Shown: positions 51,400 to 60,263 of the stretch, one piece after another
Layout of the letters: the number at the start of each line of letters is the position of its first letter
Numbering within the stretch: position 1 is the first letter of the stretch
Assembly (NCBI RefSeq): GCF_015355785.1
Contig: NZ_JADKYW010000005.1
Span: 215,864-279,863, forward strand
Length of the DNA: 64,000 nucleotides
Source: Arthrobacter gandavensis
GTDB lineage: Bacteria; Actinomycetota; Actinomycetes; Actinomycetales; Micrococcaceae
Reading direction: 5' to 3'
Notes under the pieces: model-generated
What the model was told of the DNA's origin: nothing
Databases searched by the model: none
What the model saw: the letters and a program-made list of their open reading frames with translations, nothing else
Made by a program: the position numbers and the translations under genes

Positions 51400-51444
51400 T
51401 TGACCGCCCCCACGTTATGTGGTTAGTTAGTCAAGTAATGAACC
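51400..51444 (+). promoter_or_regulatory. Promoter and overlapping dyad operator of the GntR-ABC operon
   Basis: -35 TTGACC (51400-51405) with TTAGTT or TAGTTA at 51423-51429 as -10. A 24-bp dyad covers the -10: half-sites GGTTAGTTAGTC (51421-51432) and AAGTAATGAACC (51433-51444), symmetric at 16 of 24 positions (GGTT, TTA and T with their complements). Such a site fits repression by the adjacent GntR regulator, 22 bp before its start codon. Confidence 0.6.
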
Positions 51445-51465
51445 AGCGAAGGTGAGCAGGATTCA

Positions 51466-51846
51466 GTGATCGATGACAGCAAGCCGATCTTCCAGCAGAT
51501 CGCCGAACGTATCGAAGGGGACATCCTCGACGGCGTCCTACCCGAGGAGGGACAGGTGCCCTCGACCAATGAGTTCGCGGCGTTCTACCGGATCAATCCG
51601 GCGACGGCTGCCAAGGGTGTGAACCTGCTGGTTGATGAAGGACTGCTCTACAAGCGCCGCGGCATCGGAATGTTCGTAGCGCCAGGAGCCCGGGAGTCTG
51701 TCCTGGCCAAGCGGCAGGAACAGTTCTACCGCCAGTACGTCCAGCCCCTCCACCGCGAGGCCCGGAAACTCGGGATCGGCATGGAGGAGCTCACCACCCT
51801 TATCCAACGCAGTGCCGCTGAACACGAAGGGACCCCGGCACCATGA
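51466..51846 (+). CDS. GntR-family (YtrA subfamily) transcriptional regulator
   Basis: A 126-residue regulator with an N-terminal winged helix (about 5-75: KPIFQQIAERIEGDILDGVL, then GQVPSTNEFAAFYRINPATA and GIGMFVAPGA) and only a short helical C-terminus, the shape of the YtrA subfamily that controls ABC-transporter operons. GTG 51466 follows AGCAGGA. Its stop overlaps the ABC ATPase gene by four bases. A 24-bp dyad overlapping the predicted promoter is its likely operator, so it probably represses its own operon. Signal unknown; in relatives cell-wall antibiotics or metabolites trigger release. Confidence 0.9.
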   Translation: MIDDSKPIFQQIAERIEGDILDGVLPEEGQVPSTNEFAAFYRINPATAAKGVNLLVDEGLLYKRRGIGMFVAPGARESVLAKRQEQFYRQYVQPLHREARKLGIGMEELTTLIQRSAAEHEGTPAP

Positions 51847-52769
51847 ACGTCATAGAAACCCGCGGGCTAACACGCCGCTATAAGGACCAGCTGGCGCTTG
51901 ACGACGTCAATCTCGACATCGCGCCAAACCGCATTTACGGACTACTGGGCCGCAACGGGGCGGGGAAGACCACCCTGATGTCCATCCTCACCGCCCAGGG
52001 ATTCGCCAGTTCCGGGAAGGTGCGGGTGTTCGGCGGAAATCCGTTCGAGAACGAGCACATCCTCTCCCGGCTGTGCTTCGTGCGGGAGTCGCAGAAATAC
52101 CCCGACGACTTCACGATCCGCAACGCCCTCGACGCGGCCTCCCTCTTCTTCCCGAACTGGGACGCCGGCTTGGCGCAAACGCTGCTGGAAGACTTCCAGC
52201 TCCCCCAGCCGAAAAAGCACCGGATCAAGAAGCTCTCCCGCGGACAGCTGTCCGCCGTAGGCGTGATCATTGGACTGGCCTCGCGGGCCGAACTGACGTT
52301 CTTCGATGAACCGTACCTGGGACTCGACGCCGTCGCGCGGCAGCTCTTCTACGATCGTCTCCTCACCGACTTCGCGGACCATCCCCGCACGATCATCCTC
52401 TCCTCCCACCTGATCGATGAGGTGGCGAACCTCCTGGAGCACGTCATCGTCATTGACCGCGGCCGCATCGTGATGGACGACGAGGTGGACGCGATCACGG
52501 GTTCCGCCTTCGCGGTAGCCGGCAAATCGGCCACGGTCGAGGAGTTCGTTGCCGGACGTCCCGTCCTGCACCGGGAGGGACTTGGGGCACTGGCCTCGGT
52601 CACAGTTGACGCACCGCTGTCTGCCGGTGACAGGGCGAGGGCACAGTCCCTGGGACTGGAACTTGCTCCGGTCTCGCTGCAGCAGCTCATCATCCGCCGC
52701 ACGCTCAAAGCCAACGAACACTACGGCTCCCCCGCCGCGGCGGACACGAGCGTGGAGGTGGCACGATGA
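51843..52769 (+). CDS. ABC transporter ATP-binding protein of the GntR-linked operon
   Basis: A 308-residue ATPase. Walker A GRNGAGKT (36-43), a degenerate signature LSRGQLSAVG in place of LSGGQ, Walker B ELTFFDEPYLGLD and the H-loop ILSSHLIDE are visible. A C-terminal extension of about 90 residues follows, as in the YtrB/BcrA group. It overlaps both neighbours by 4 nt, which gives a coupled regulator-ATPase-permease operon. Such transporters usually confer antibiotic resistance or export lipids or peptides; the substrate is not visible here. Confidence 0.93.
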   Translation: MNVIETRGLTRRYKDQLALDDVNLDIAPNRIYGLLGRNGAGKTTLMSILTAQGFASSGKVRVFGGNPFENEHILSRLCFVRESQKYPDDFTIRNALDAASLFFPNWDAGLAQTLLEDFQLPQPKKHRIKKLSRGQLSAVGVIIGLASRAELTFFDEPYLGLDAVARQLFYDRLLTDFADHPRTIILSSHLIDEVANLLEHVIVIDRGRIVMDDEVDAITGSAFAVAGKSATVEEFVAGRPVLHREGLGALASVTVDAPLSAGDRARAQSLGLELAPVSLQQLIIRRTLKANEHYGSPAAADTSVEVAR

Positions 52770-53458
52770 ACCGCGCCTGGGCCGTTGCCCGCATGCAGAT
52801 GGTGAACAAATGGATCTATCTCGGCGTCCCGGCGATTGTGCTCGTGGCCTCCACCGGGCTGGCCCTGGCCATCCTGGCCGTCATTCCGAATGACGACGGC
52901 GCCACCCGGCTCGCTTTCTCCGGCCAGGCGCTGATGTGGTACTTTCTCGCCATCGGAGTGCAGTCGATGATGCTGGCTTTCCCGTTCTCACAGGCAATGA
53001 GCGTGAGCCGCCGTTCGTTTTACCTGGGGACGCTGGGGTTGTACTCCGCACTGTCGATGGCCGTGGGCGTCATTTACTGGCTGCTGGGCCTGGCGGAGCA
53101 GGCTACCAACGGCTGGGGTGTGGACGGGCATATCTTCGCCCTCCCCTGGATCGCTGAATCGCCCTGGTACGCGCAGATCCTGCTCTACTTCGCCCTCACA
53201 ATCCTGCTGTTCATGTTCGGGTTCTGGTTCGCTACCGTGTACCAGCGCTGGCGGGTTCTTGGCCTGGTAGCGTCCCTGACGGCCTTCGGTCTTCTCATTC
53301 TCGGCGGAGTGGCTGCGGCCACGTGGACGGATTCCTGGCCGGCCGTGGGCGCCTGGTTCGTCCAGCTCACGCCGCTCGCCCTCACCGGATGGCTGCTTCT
53401 CGCCGGGGTTGTCCTGGCAGCGGGCTCCTATGGAACACTCCGCCGGGCCACTCCCTAG
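52766..53458 (+). CDS. ABC-2-type membrane permease of the GntR-linked operon
   Basis: A 230-residue protein with about six transmembrane helices, for example IVLVASTGLALAILAVI near the start, LFMFGFWFATVY in the middle and LTGWLLLAGVVLAAGSYGTL at the end. It begins in a 4-nt overlap with the ATPase gene, and the two would form a four-subunit exporter. No extracellular domain of note. The operon ends at a 19-bp perfect inverted repeat at 53475-53519. Function inferred only from context; no substrate can be named. Confidence 0.85.
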   Translation: MNRAWAVARMQMVNKWIYLGVPAIVLVASTGLALAILAVIPNDDGATRLAFSGQALMWYFLAIGVQSMMLAFPFSQAMSVSRRSFYLGTLGLYSALSMAVGVIYWLLGLAEQATNGWGVDGHIFALPWIAESPWYAQILLYFALTILLFMFGFWFATVYQRWRVLGLVASLTAFGLLILGGVAAATWTDSWPAVGAWFVQLTPLALTGWLLLAGVVLAAGSYGTLRRATP

Positions 53459-53474
53459 GCACGTTTCCGACAAC

Positions 53475-53519
53475 ACATTTCAGTGCCGCCGTCTTTGCCG
53501 GACGGCGGCACTGAAATGT
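53475..53519. terminator. 19-bp perfect inverted repeat between the ABC permease and adnB genes
   Basis: Arms of 19 bp (53475-53493 and 53501-53519) are exactly complementary around loop TTTGCCG; the inner part CAGTGCCGCCGTC is GC-rich and the outer ACATTT AT-rich. It starts 16 nt after one stop codon and ends 1 nt before the other, so it can terminate both strands. Confidence 0.75.
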
Positions 53520-53520
53520 A

Positions 53521-56500
53521 TCAGGCTGGTCCCTGCCCGGCGGAGTCGATGATGATCTTCTCAAGCTCGGCTTCCCCCAGCAGGTTGTGGGGGCGGATGA
53601 CCTTATCCGCGGAGACGTAGTAGAACGCTGCCCGCACCTGATCCAGGGGAACGCCCTTCAGCCTGGACCAGGCCAGCCGGTAGACCGCCAGCTGCACGGA
53701 GCGGACCGCGAGCTTCTCCCGGGAAGGCGGAGCGCCGGTCTTCCAGTCGATGAGGTCCCAGCCGCCGTCCTCGTCCTGGAAGACGGCGTCGATCCGTCCC
53801 CGGACCACCACTGAATTCACCCGCGTTTCGACGGGAACTTCAATATAGGCCGGGGTCCGGGACGCCCATTCGGATGCCTCGAAGGTGGCGACCATGTCTT
53901 CGAGCTGGTATGCCTCGTCAACGTAGGCATCGGCTGTGCCCGGATACTCGTCGATGTCGAGCATGCCGCTGCGGCCGAAGTACTTCTCGATCCAGGCGTG
54001 GAACGCGGTTCCCTTCCGTGCCGCCATTCCAGGTTCACGCGGTACCGGACGTCGCAGCTGCCGTGTGACGGCTTCGGGGTCATCCTGCAGGTCCACCAGC
54101 ATCGAGGCCGATATATGGGCGGGAAGTTCAACGTCCATGACCTCTTCCGGAGCATGGTGCCGGGCCAGGACAAGCTCAACGTCCCTTCCCCAGCGCCGGG
54201 GTTCGAAGACGCTGTCAGCTTCTTCAGTTTCGGCACGAGCCCGTTCTTCGGCAGGGGCGCCATCCGGTTCGAGAGCCGTCTGCGCAGGGGCCTCAGCTGC
54301 TGCGAGGACCGCCGCGGCAGCCGCTTCCATCGCTGTCCGCCGCTGGGCCGGCAGCGGGTCCTTGGGCCAGCTTGCGCGTTCCGCAACTGCGTTCGCGGGG
54401 TTTTCATCCCCCTGGTCTTCAGGCTCGAGCCAGGAAAGCAGATGGAATCCGGGGGCGCCGGACTTGCCCAGCTCGTACAGTTCAAGCTGGTAGCGCGACG
54501 CCTCGGTGGGTTTGCTCCGCCCGCCGCCCCAGGCACTTGAGGTGCAGAAAAGAATGTCTTTCGCCCGGGTGAACGCCACGTAGGCGAGGCGCCGCTCCTC
54601 ACGCTCCGCATGGGCGCGGGCATCGTCCGCGAAGAGCTTCTCTGCGTCCAGCCACGACTTTTGGTCCGGCTGTTCCCAGTCCCACTGCGGCAGGTCCGGA
54701 CCGTCACCGCGCAGGTTCCAGGGAACAGCAGCGTTGCCGCTGCTCCAGCGTGAGTCCTTGTCATTCGGGAACTGGCCTTCCGAAAGGCCCGGCACAGCAA
54801 CCACATCCCATTCCAGGCCCTTGGAGGCATGGACGGTCAGCAGCTGTACAGCTTCGCGCGAGGTTTCCAGCGCGGTGACGGGGAGTCCGTTCTCTTCTTC
54901 GTCCGCAACTTCCAGCCAGGCCAGGAACGCCGCAAGGTCCACGCGGTCTGCCGAGGCGCTGAACGTCGCCGCGGCGTCAATGAACGCGTCGAGGTTCCGC
55001 CGGGATTCGTGAATCGTGATGCCTGGTTTGGCCGCAACCTCGATGTCCAGGAGGATGCGCCGCTCCACTTCGCCCATGAGCGTCGTAAGGTCCTCCCCCA
55101 CGTACGCGCGCAGTTCCCGCAGCTCATCGCGGAGCAGGTTCAGACGGGTGAGTCCTTCCGGAGTAAGCGTGCGGCCGGCACTGGAGGTCCAGCCGGGCTT
55201 CGGCAGGTAATCCACCGCCTCGACCAGGCTGCCGGCTTCCGCCAGGTCCGTTTCGACGACGGCGGCACCGCCTTCGTCCGGTCCGTGCACGTCGGCGATC
55301 TCCCTGACGTTCATGGCGCGTTCCCGCACCCGGACAAGATGCCTGGACCAGTCGGCCAGTGCCATGAGGTCCGCCGGGCCAATGCGCCAGCGTGCCCCGG
55401 CGAGGATGCGGAGCATCGAGTCGGAGCGTCCGGGATCGCTCAGGACGCGCAGCACGGCGAGCAGGTCAACAATCTCCGGAGTCGAGAGCAGTCCGCCCAG
55501 GCCCACAATCTGCACGGGGATTCCCAGGTCTTCCAACGCGCGGCGGATGGGATCGAACTGTTTCTTGCCGCGGCACAGTACCGCCACCGTTGGAGGCAGC
55601 GTGTTGCCGCGGTTGTCCGTCTCGTGGCTCGGGTGCCGGAACCACGAGTCACGGACGTTTGCGATCCGGGCGGCCAGCGCTTCGGCTTCCCCCACGCTCA
55701 CCGTTCCGTCCGGAAGAGTCACTGTTTTCTCGCTGAGGTACCGGCCCAGGTATACGTCGCCCAGGGGCGGTTTTGGCTTGGCCTCGAGTTCAGGGACGTC
55801 CAGGGGTGTCCTGGCTCCAGGCCAGGGTGCCGGCTTGTTCAGTGGCCCGGAAACGGCGTTGGCGGCCGCCAGGATCGACGTTGAGTTCCGCCACGCCACC
55901 GACAGGTTGGCTACCCCGGCCGGGGTCCGGCCGCCGTCGGGCAGCAGCCGCGGAAAGTGCTCCCGAAAGGTCCCCAGCTGCCCCGCCGATGCACCGCGGA
56001 AGCCGTAGATTGACTGGTGCGGATCGCCCACGGCCGTGACCGGAGTGCCGTCGCCGAACAGGGTGGAGAACAGCACCATCTGGGCGTGGGAGGTGTCCTG
56101 GAACTCGTCCAGGAGCACCACCTTGTACTTGGCGCGCTCCATTTCGGCAGCTTCGGGGATCTCTTCGGCTATCCGGGCGGCCAGTGCCACCAGGTCCCCG
56201 AAGTCCAGCTGCCGCCGCTCGGCCTTGGCCCGCTGGTAGGCCTCGACGAGTTCGGTCACTGAAATGCGCGTCTGGAGCTTGCCCACCAGGTCCCGAACGC
56301 CTTTGGCAGCCGCCTTCGTCTTGCCGGCCTGGTACGGCAGCGCCAGCACCTGCTCCAGATGGTGCTGGATCTCGGCACGCACCTGGGCAGGGGCCAGGAG
56401 GTGTTCGGCGCACTCCGAGGCCATCTGCAGCACCGAATTCACCAGCGTCGACTTCGCCGCGGTGAAGTGTTCGTAATCGCCGGTGTAGGCCTCCACCACC

Positions 56501-56994
56501 TCGTTCGCCAGCTGCCAGGACTGGGCTCCGCCCAGCATGACCGAGTCGCGTTCGACGCCGATCCGCAGGCCGTAGTCGTTCACGATTCCGTTGGCGTAGG
56601 AGTGGTAGGTGGACACGGCTGCTTCAAGCTGGGCGTCTTTGGTTTCCTCGCCCAGTTTCCGTTCCAGCAGCCGCAGCCTGCCGCGGATCCGGCTGGCGAG
56701 CTCGCCGGCGGCCTTGCGGGTAAAGGTGACGCCCAGGATCTGCTCCGGCGCCGCCAGTTTGTTGGCCACCAGCCAGACCACACGGTCTGCCATGGTCTTG
56801 GTCTTGCCGGACCCGGCTCCCGCCACCACCAGCAGCGGTTCGAGCGGGCCCTCAATGATCTTCTGCTGGGCCTCCGTGGGGTACTGGACCTCGTTCGGCG
56901 GACCATCATGGAGCATCTCCGCCAGCTGCCGTGCTGAGAACTGCGGCACGAACCCTGCCCCCGTCTCCACGCTGCTGCTCACGTCCAGCGTCAT
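53521..56994 (-). CDS. adnB: AdnB subunit of the AdnAB helicase-nuclease
   Basis: A 1157-residue subunit of the actinobacterial double-strand-break resection machine. The UvrD-type motor has Walker A AGAGSGKT (58-65) and Walker B VVLLDEFQDTSHAQM, and motif VI RLAYVAFTRAKDI. The C-terminal RecB-like nuclease domain has GRIDAVFQDEDGGWDLIDWK (DWK near 1083), the metal site. Length matches AdnB. The frame extends upstream to 57021, but ATG 56994 overlaps the adnA stop as ATGA, so the subunits are made together. In mycobacteria AdnB is the leading motor. It ends at a 19-bp inverted repeat. Confidence 0.95.
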   Translation of the reverse strand: MTLDVSSSVETGAGFVPQFSARQLAEMLHDGPPNEVQYPTEAQQKIIEGPLEPLLVVAGAGSGKTKTMADRVVWLVANKLAAPEQILGVTFTRKAAGELASRIRGRLRLLERKLGEETKDAQLEAAVSTYHSYANGIVNDYGLRIGVERDSVMLGGAQSWQLANEVVEAYTGDYEHFTAAKSTLVNSVLQMASECAEHLLAPAQVRAEIQHHLEQVLALPYQAGKTKAAAKGVRDLVGKLQTRISVTELVEAYQRAKAERRQLDFGDLVALAARIAEEIPEAAEMERAKYKVVLLDEFQDTSHAQMVLFSTLFGDGTPVTAVGDPHQSIYGFRGASAGQLGTFREHFPRLLPDGGRTPAGVANLSVAWRNSTSILAAANAVSGPLNKPAPWPGARTPLDVPELEAKPKPPLGDVYLGRYLSEKTVTLPDGTVSVGEAEALAARIANVRDSWFRHPSHETDNRGNTLPPTVAVLCRGKKQFDPIRRALEDLGIPVQIVGLGGLLSTPEIVDLLAVLRVLSDPGRSDSMLRILAGARWRIGPADLMALADWSRHLVRVRERAMNVREIADVHGPDEGGAAVVETDLAEAGSLVEAVDYLPKPGWTSSAGRTLTPEGLTRLNLLRDELRELRAYVGEDLTTLMGEVERRILLDIEVAAKPGITIHESRRNLDAFIDAAATFSASADRVDLAAFLAWLEVADEEENGLPVTALETSREAVQLLTVHASKGLEWDVVAVPGLSEGQFPNDKDSRWSSGNAAVPWNLRGDGPDLPQWDWEQPDQKSWLDAEKLFADDARAHAEREERRLAYVAFTRAKDILFCTSSAWGGGRSKPTEASRYQLELYELGKSGAPGFHLLSWLEPEDQGDENPANAVAERASWPKDPLPAQRRTAMEAAAAAVLAAAEAPAQTALEPDGAPAEERARAETEEADSVFEPRRWGRDVELVLARHHAPEEVMDVELPAHISASMLVDLQDDPEAVTRQLRRPVPREPGMAARKGTAFHAWIEKYFGRSGMLDIDEYPGTADAYVDEAYQLEDMVATFEASEWASRTPAYIEVPVETRVNSVVVRGRIDAVFQDEDGGWDLIDWKTGAPPSREKLAVRSVQLAVYRLAWSRLKGVPLDQVRAAFYYVSADKVIRPHNLLGEAELEKIIIDSAGQGPA

Positions 56995-59900
56995 TCGGTG
57001 ACCTGCTTTCCTTCGGTGCACAACGGACAGATTTCCGGCAGACGGCAGCCGTGGCCGCCATATCCGCTGCGGGCCGGATCGTGGACGGTATCGAACGTGC
57101 TGTTGGACATCAGGGCCGCGGCTTCCTCGATCATGGCCAGGGCGCTCTGATCCTCGGGACCCAGCGGGGGCTGTTCCTGGATCGAGACGCCCTTGGCTGA
57201 CGTGCCCAGCTGCACCAGCGCTGCTCCGCCGGGGACGGCGGCAACCTCTGCGAGGGCGCCTTGGCGGACTGCTTCCTGATAGGAGGCCAGCTGGGGGTGT
57301 CCTTCCAGGTCCGCTTTCCTGGGAGCAGACTTTCCGGTCTTGAGGTCCACGATGTAGGCCCTTCCGGCGGCGTCCTGTTCCAGCCGGTCGATCTGTCCGC
57401 GCAGCAGGGCCGTACGGACTTCGCCGCGGACCTCCACCGGAATCGATGCTTCGAAGTCCTTCTCGACGGCGGCCAGGCTCCGCCCGCCCCTGCGCATCTC
57501 GATGACGTACTCCGCAAGCTTGCCCACCATGGCCTCAGCCCGCTTGAGGTCCATCTTCCCTTCCCAGGAGTCCTTCATCCCCAGCGACGGCCATCGGCGC
57601 CGGAGCTCCTCCGTGTACTCCGTGCCCGTGGCTTCGGGCATCTCCTGCGCAATCGCGTGTACCAGCGTTCCCAGGGAACGGGCAAAATCGGTGGCCTGTT
57701 CCCCGCCGACCGCTGAGACGAACCAGCTCAGCGGAGACTTGCTGACGGCGTCGACCTTCGAGGGCGAGACCGGAATTGGGGCATCGGGCGGCAGCACCGG
57801 CCCGGTGCTGGAGAGCGGCAGCAGACCCCACCAGGTGCGCGGATGTGCACCCGGAACCGGAACCGGGTGCCGGAGCATGCGCCCGAGGTGCCGTGCCGCT
57901 TCGCCGGCGTCCTCCGGGTGGCTCTGCACCTGCTGGGCATGGGCCCGCAGTTCAGCTACCAGGGAGCGGAGGGTCAGCGGCCGCAGGACCTCGGTGCGGG
58001 GACGTACGGCCACGCCGTCGGGAAGCGGATCCACCAGGTCCAGGAACTGGGAAGGCTGCTCGTCCTCCGATGCCACCGCCGTGCAGACCAGCACATCCCG
58101 GGCACGGGAGAGCGCAGTGGAGAAGCTGCGCAGCTCGTCGTACCTCGTGCCCTGCATCAGCGTCTGTGGACTGCGGGTCCTGCGGTAATCGGCGTCCGGG
58201 AACTCGACGGCTGCCACCAGGTCTCCGCTGCCGAGCAGCTCGCCGCGCAGCCGGAGGTTGGGCCAGACTCCTTCCTGGATACCGGCGACGATCACCACCG
58301 GCCATTCCCGGCCGGCGGCGCTGGCCGGGGTGAGGAGTTCGACGGCGTCGCGCTGCTGCGCCCGTGCCGCCAGGGTGTCCATGGGCAGCTCTGAGCTGGT
58401 CAGGTAGTCCAGGAACTGCTCAGGCGTGGAGCCCGGCAACTGGTCAACATAGCGTTCAGCAGTCTGGAACAGCGCCATGATCGCATCCAGGTCCCTGTCG
58501 GCCCGGAGCCCTGCAGATCCTCCGGACAGCGCGGCCTCGGCCCACTTCTTGGACCAGCCGGACGTTGACCACAGGGCCCACAGCACGGTCTCAGCAGTGG
58601 CCCCCGGCTGCTCCGCAGCCTGCCCTCCGGCACGCAGCATTGCGGCCAGCCGTTTCGCCGAGCCGGCTTCCCAGCCCAGTCCGGCGAGCGCCAGCCCGGC
58701 ATCGGAGAGCGGGTCCACCAGTGCTTCCACCAGCAGGGCATCGGAGCTGCGCCCGCCCCCGGCGCGGAGCTCTTCCCGGCGCAGTGCCTGCCGCAGCCTC
58801 CGAAGATCCAGCGAGCCTGCGCCGCCAATCCGCGAGGTCAGCAGGGAGACAGCGAGCTCGGGCGTGAGGAGTTCGGGGTTGAGCACCACGGCGAAGGCGT
58901 CCAGAAGGGGCCGCACCGCGGCCTCGTCCCGGACAGCCTTTTCCGCCACCGGCACCCGTACCTCGATGCCTTGGCTGATCAGGTAGCGCTGGATCCGGGC
59001 CAGCTGCCCGCCGGTCCGGACGATCACGGCGATGTCCTCCAGGCGGCGGCCGCGCAGCAGCTGCTCTTCGAGGATCCGCTGCGCCACGTAGCGCTGTTCG
59101 TGCATGGGCGAGTCCACCACGTGGGCCGTCGCTGACGCCGTCCGGGAGGATGCGTTCCCAGCCGGTTCGTTACTGGCTCCGGCTCCCGGGGAATCTTCGC
59201 CGCTGTCCGTGCGGCCTGCCGCAGTGCGCGCCGGGCCAAGGCCGGGAACCACGGAGATACGGGAGGCGGTCCGGTGCCAGGCTGCGGCGACGGCTCCGGA
59301 CATCCGGTGCTGCGTACTGAGCACCGCAGTTTCCAGTTCCGTGCCAAGCTCCTGCCCAAGAGTGCCGAGCAGATCGGGACGGGCCCCGCGGAAGCCCTGG
59401 ACGACCGTGTCCGGGCTGGCGGTGACCACGGCGTCGCGGTCCCGGGCCAGTACGCCAAGCAGGCGGTGGATGGCTCCGTTGGCTTCCTGCAGGTCGTCAA
59501 CGAGGATCAGCTGGAGCCGGCTGTGCTCGGCGGACAGAAACTCCGGTTCGGAGAGAAGGATGTCCGTTGCGGTGGTGATGATGCCCGCCGGGTCGAAAGC
59601 TTCGGGCATGCGCAGGTCCAGGACGTCCCGGTATTCACCGAACAGTGACGCGGCGGCAGCCCAGTCCTGCCTGCCGTAGCGGCGGCCCAGTTCCTGCAGG
59701 TCCTCAGGGGCCAGCCCAAGTTCGATCACGCGGTCGAAGAGCTGGCGGATTTCCTGCCGGAAGCCGCGGGTTCCCAGCGCCAGCGAAAGGGATTCGGGCC
59801 AGGGCAGCTGCGGCACCCCGTTCTGCCCATGGCCTGCCAGCAGTTCCTTGATGATGACGTCCTGCTCGGCGCCGGAGAGCAGCTTGGGTGCGCGGGTGAC

Positions 59901-60263
59901 GTGCGGCAGCAGGCCCTCCGCCTTGGCCCGGCGGATGACGTCGAAAGCGTAGGAGGCCCAGGTGCGGGCCGGTGCGGCACTGATGGTGCGCTCAAGACGG
60001 GCAGAGAGCGCGTCGCGCAGCGCTGCCGCCGCGAGGCGGGACGGCGCCAGCAGCAGCACCCCGGCCGGATCCAGTCCGCCGCGCTCAATCCGCTGTACTG
60101 CGGTTTCGACCAGCACAGTGGACTTTCCGGTGCCGGGGGCTCCCAGGACCAGCAGCGGTCCGCCCCCGGCGGGGCGCTCGACGGCGGCGCGCTGGTCCTC
60201 GCTCAGGTGCGGTGCGGGAAGGCCGGCCGCCGCGGGCGGTACCAGCCGCAGGTTGATGCTCAT
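56991..60263 (-). CDS. adnA: AdnA subunit of the AdnAB helicase-nuclease
   Basis: A 1090-residue partner of AdnB. It has Walker A GAPGTGKS (41-48) but a Walker B reading LILVDDLQEA, with Asp where Glu is usual, consistent with a weaker motor than AdnB. The C-terminal nuclease domain contains GQIDRLEQDAAGRAYIVDLK (near 957-976) and ends with cysteines C1073, C1079 and C1082, spaced C-x5-C-x2-C, a possible iron-sulfur ligand set. The start overlaps the ATL gene stop by ATGA and its stop overlaps adnB likewise, so three genes are coupled. Assignment rests on order, length and both domains. Confidence 0.94.
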   Translation of the reverse strand: MSINLRLVPPAAAGLPAPHLSEDQRAAVERPAGGGPLLVLGAPGTGKSTVLVETAVQRIERGGLDPAGVLLLAPSRLAAAALRDALSARLERTISAAPARTWASYAFDVIRRAKAEGLLPHVTRAPKLLSGAEQDVIIKELLAGHGQNGVPQLPWPESLSLALGTRGFRQEIRQLFDRVIELGLAPEDLQELGRRYGRQDWAAAASLFGEYRDVLDLRMPEAFDPAGIITTATDILLSEPEFLSAEHSRLQLILVDDLQEANGAIHRLLGVLARDRDAVVTASPDTVVQGFRGARPDLLGTLGQELGTELETAVLSTQHRMSGAVAAAWHRTASRISVVPGLGPARTAAGRTDSGEDSPGAGASNEPAGNASSRTASATAHVVDSPMHEQRYVAQRILEEQLLRGRRLEDIAVIVRTGGQLARIQRYLISQGIEVRVPVAEKAVRDEAAVRPLLDAFAVVLNPELLTPELAVSLLTSRIGGAGSLDLRRLRQALRREELRAGGGRSSDALLVEALVDPLSDAGLALAGLGWEAGSAKRLAAMLRAGGQAAEQPGATAETVLWALWSTSGWSKKWAEAALSGGSAGLRADRDLDAIMALFQTAERYVDQLPGSTPEQFLDYLTSSELPMDTLAARAQQRDAVELLTPASAAGREWPVVIVAGIQEGVWPNLRLRGELLGSGDLVAAVEFPDADYRRTRSPQTLMQGTRYDELRSFSTALSRARDVLVCTAVASEDEQPSQFLDLVDPLPDGVAVRPRTEVLRPLTLRSLVAELRAHAQQVQSHPEDAGEAARHLGRMLRHPVPVPGAHPRTWWGLLPLSSTGPVLPPDAPIPVSPSKVDAVSKSPLSWFVSAVGGEQATDFARSLGTLVHAIAQEMPEATGTEYTEELRRRWPSLGMKDSWEGKMDLKRAEAMVGKLAEYVIEMRRGGRSLAAVEKDFEASIPVEVRGEVRTALLRGQIDRLEQDAAGRAYIVDLKTGKSAPRKADLEGHPQLASYQEAVRQGALAEVAAVPGGAALVQLGTSAKGVSIQEQPPLGPEDQSALAMIEEAAALMSNSTFDTVHDPARSGYGGHGCRLPEICPLCTEGKQVTE

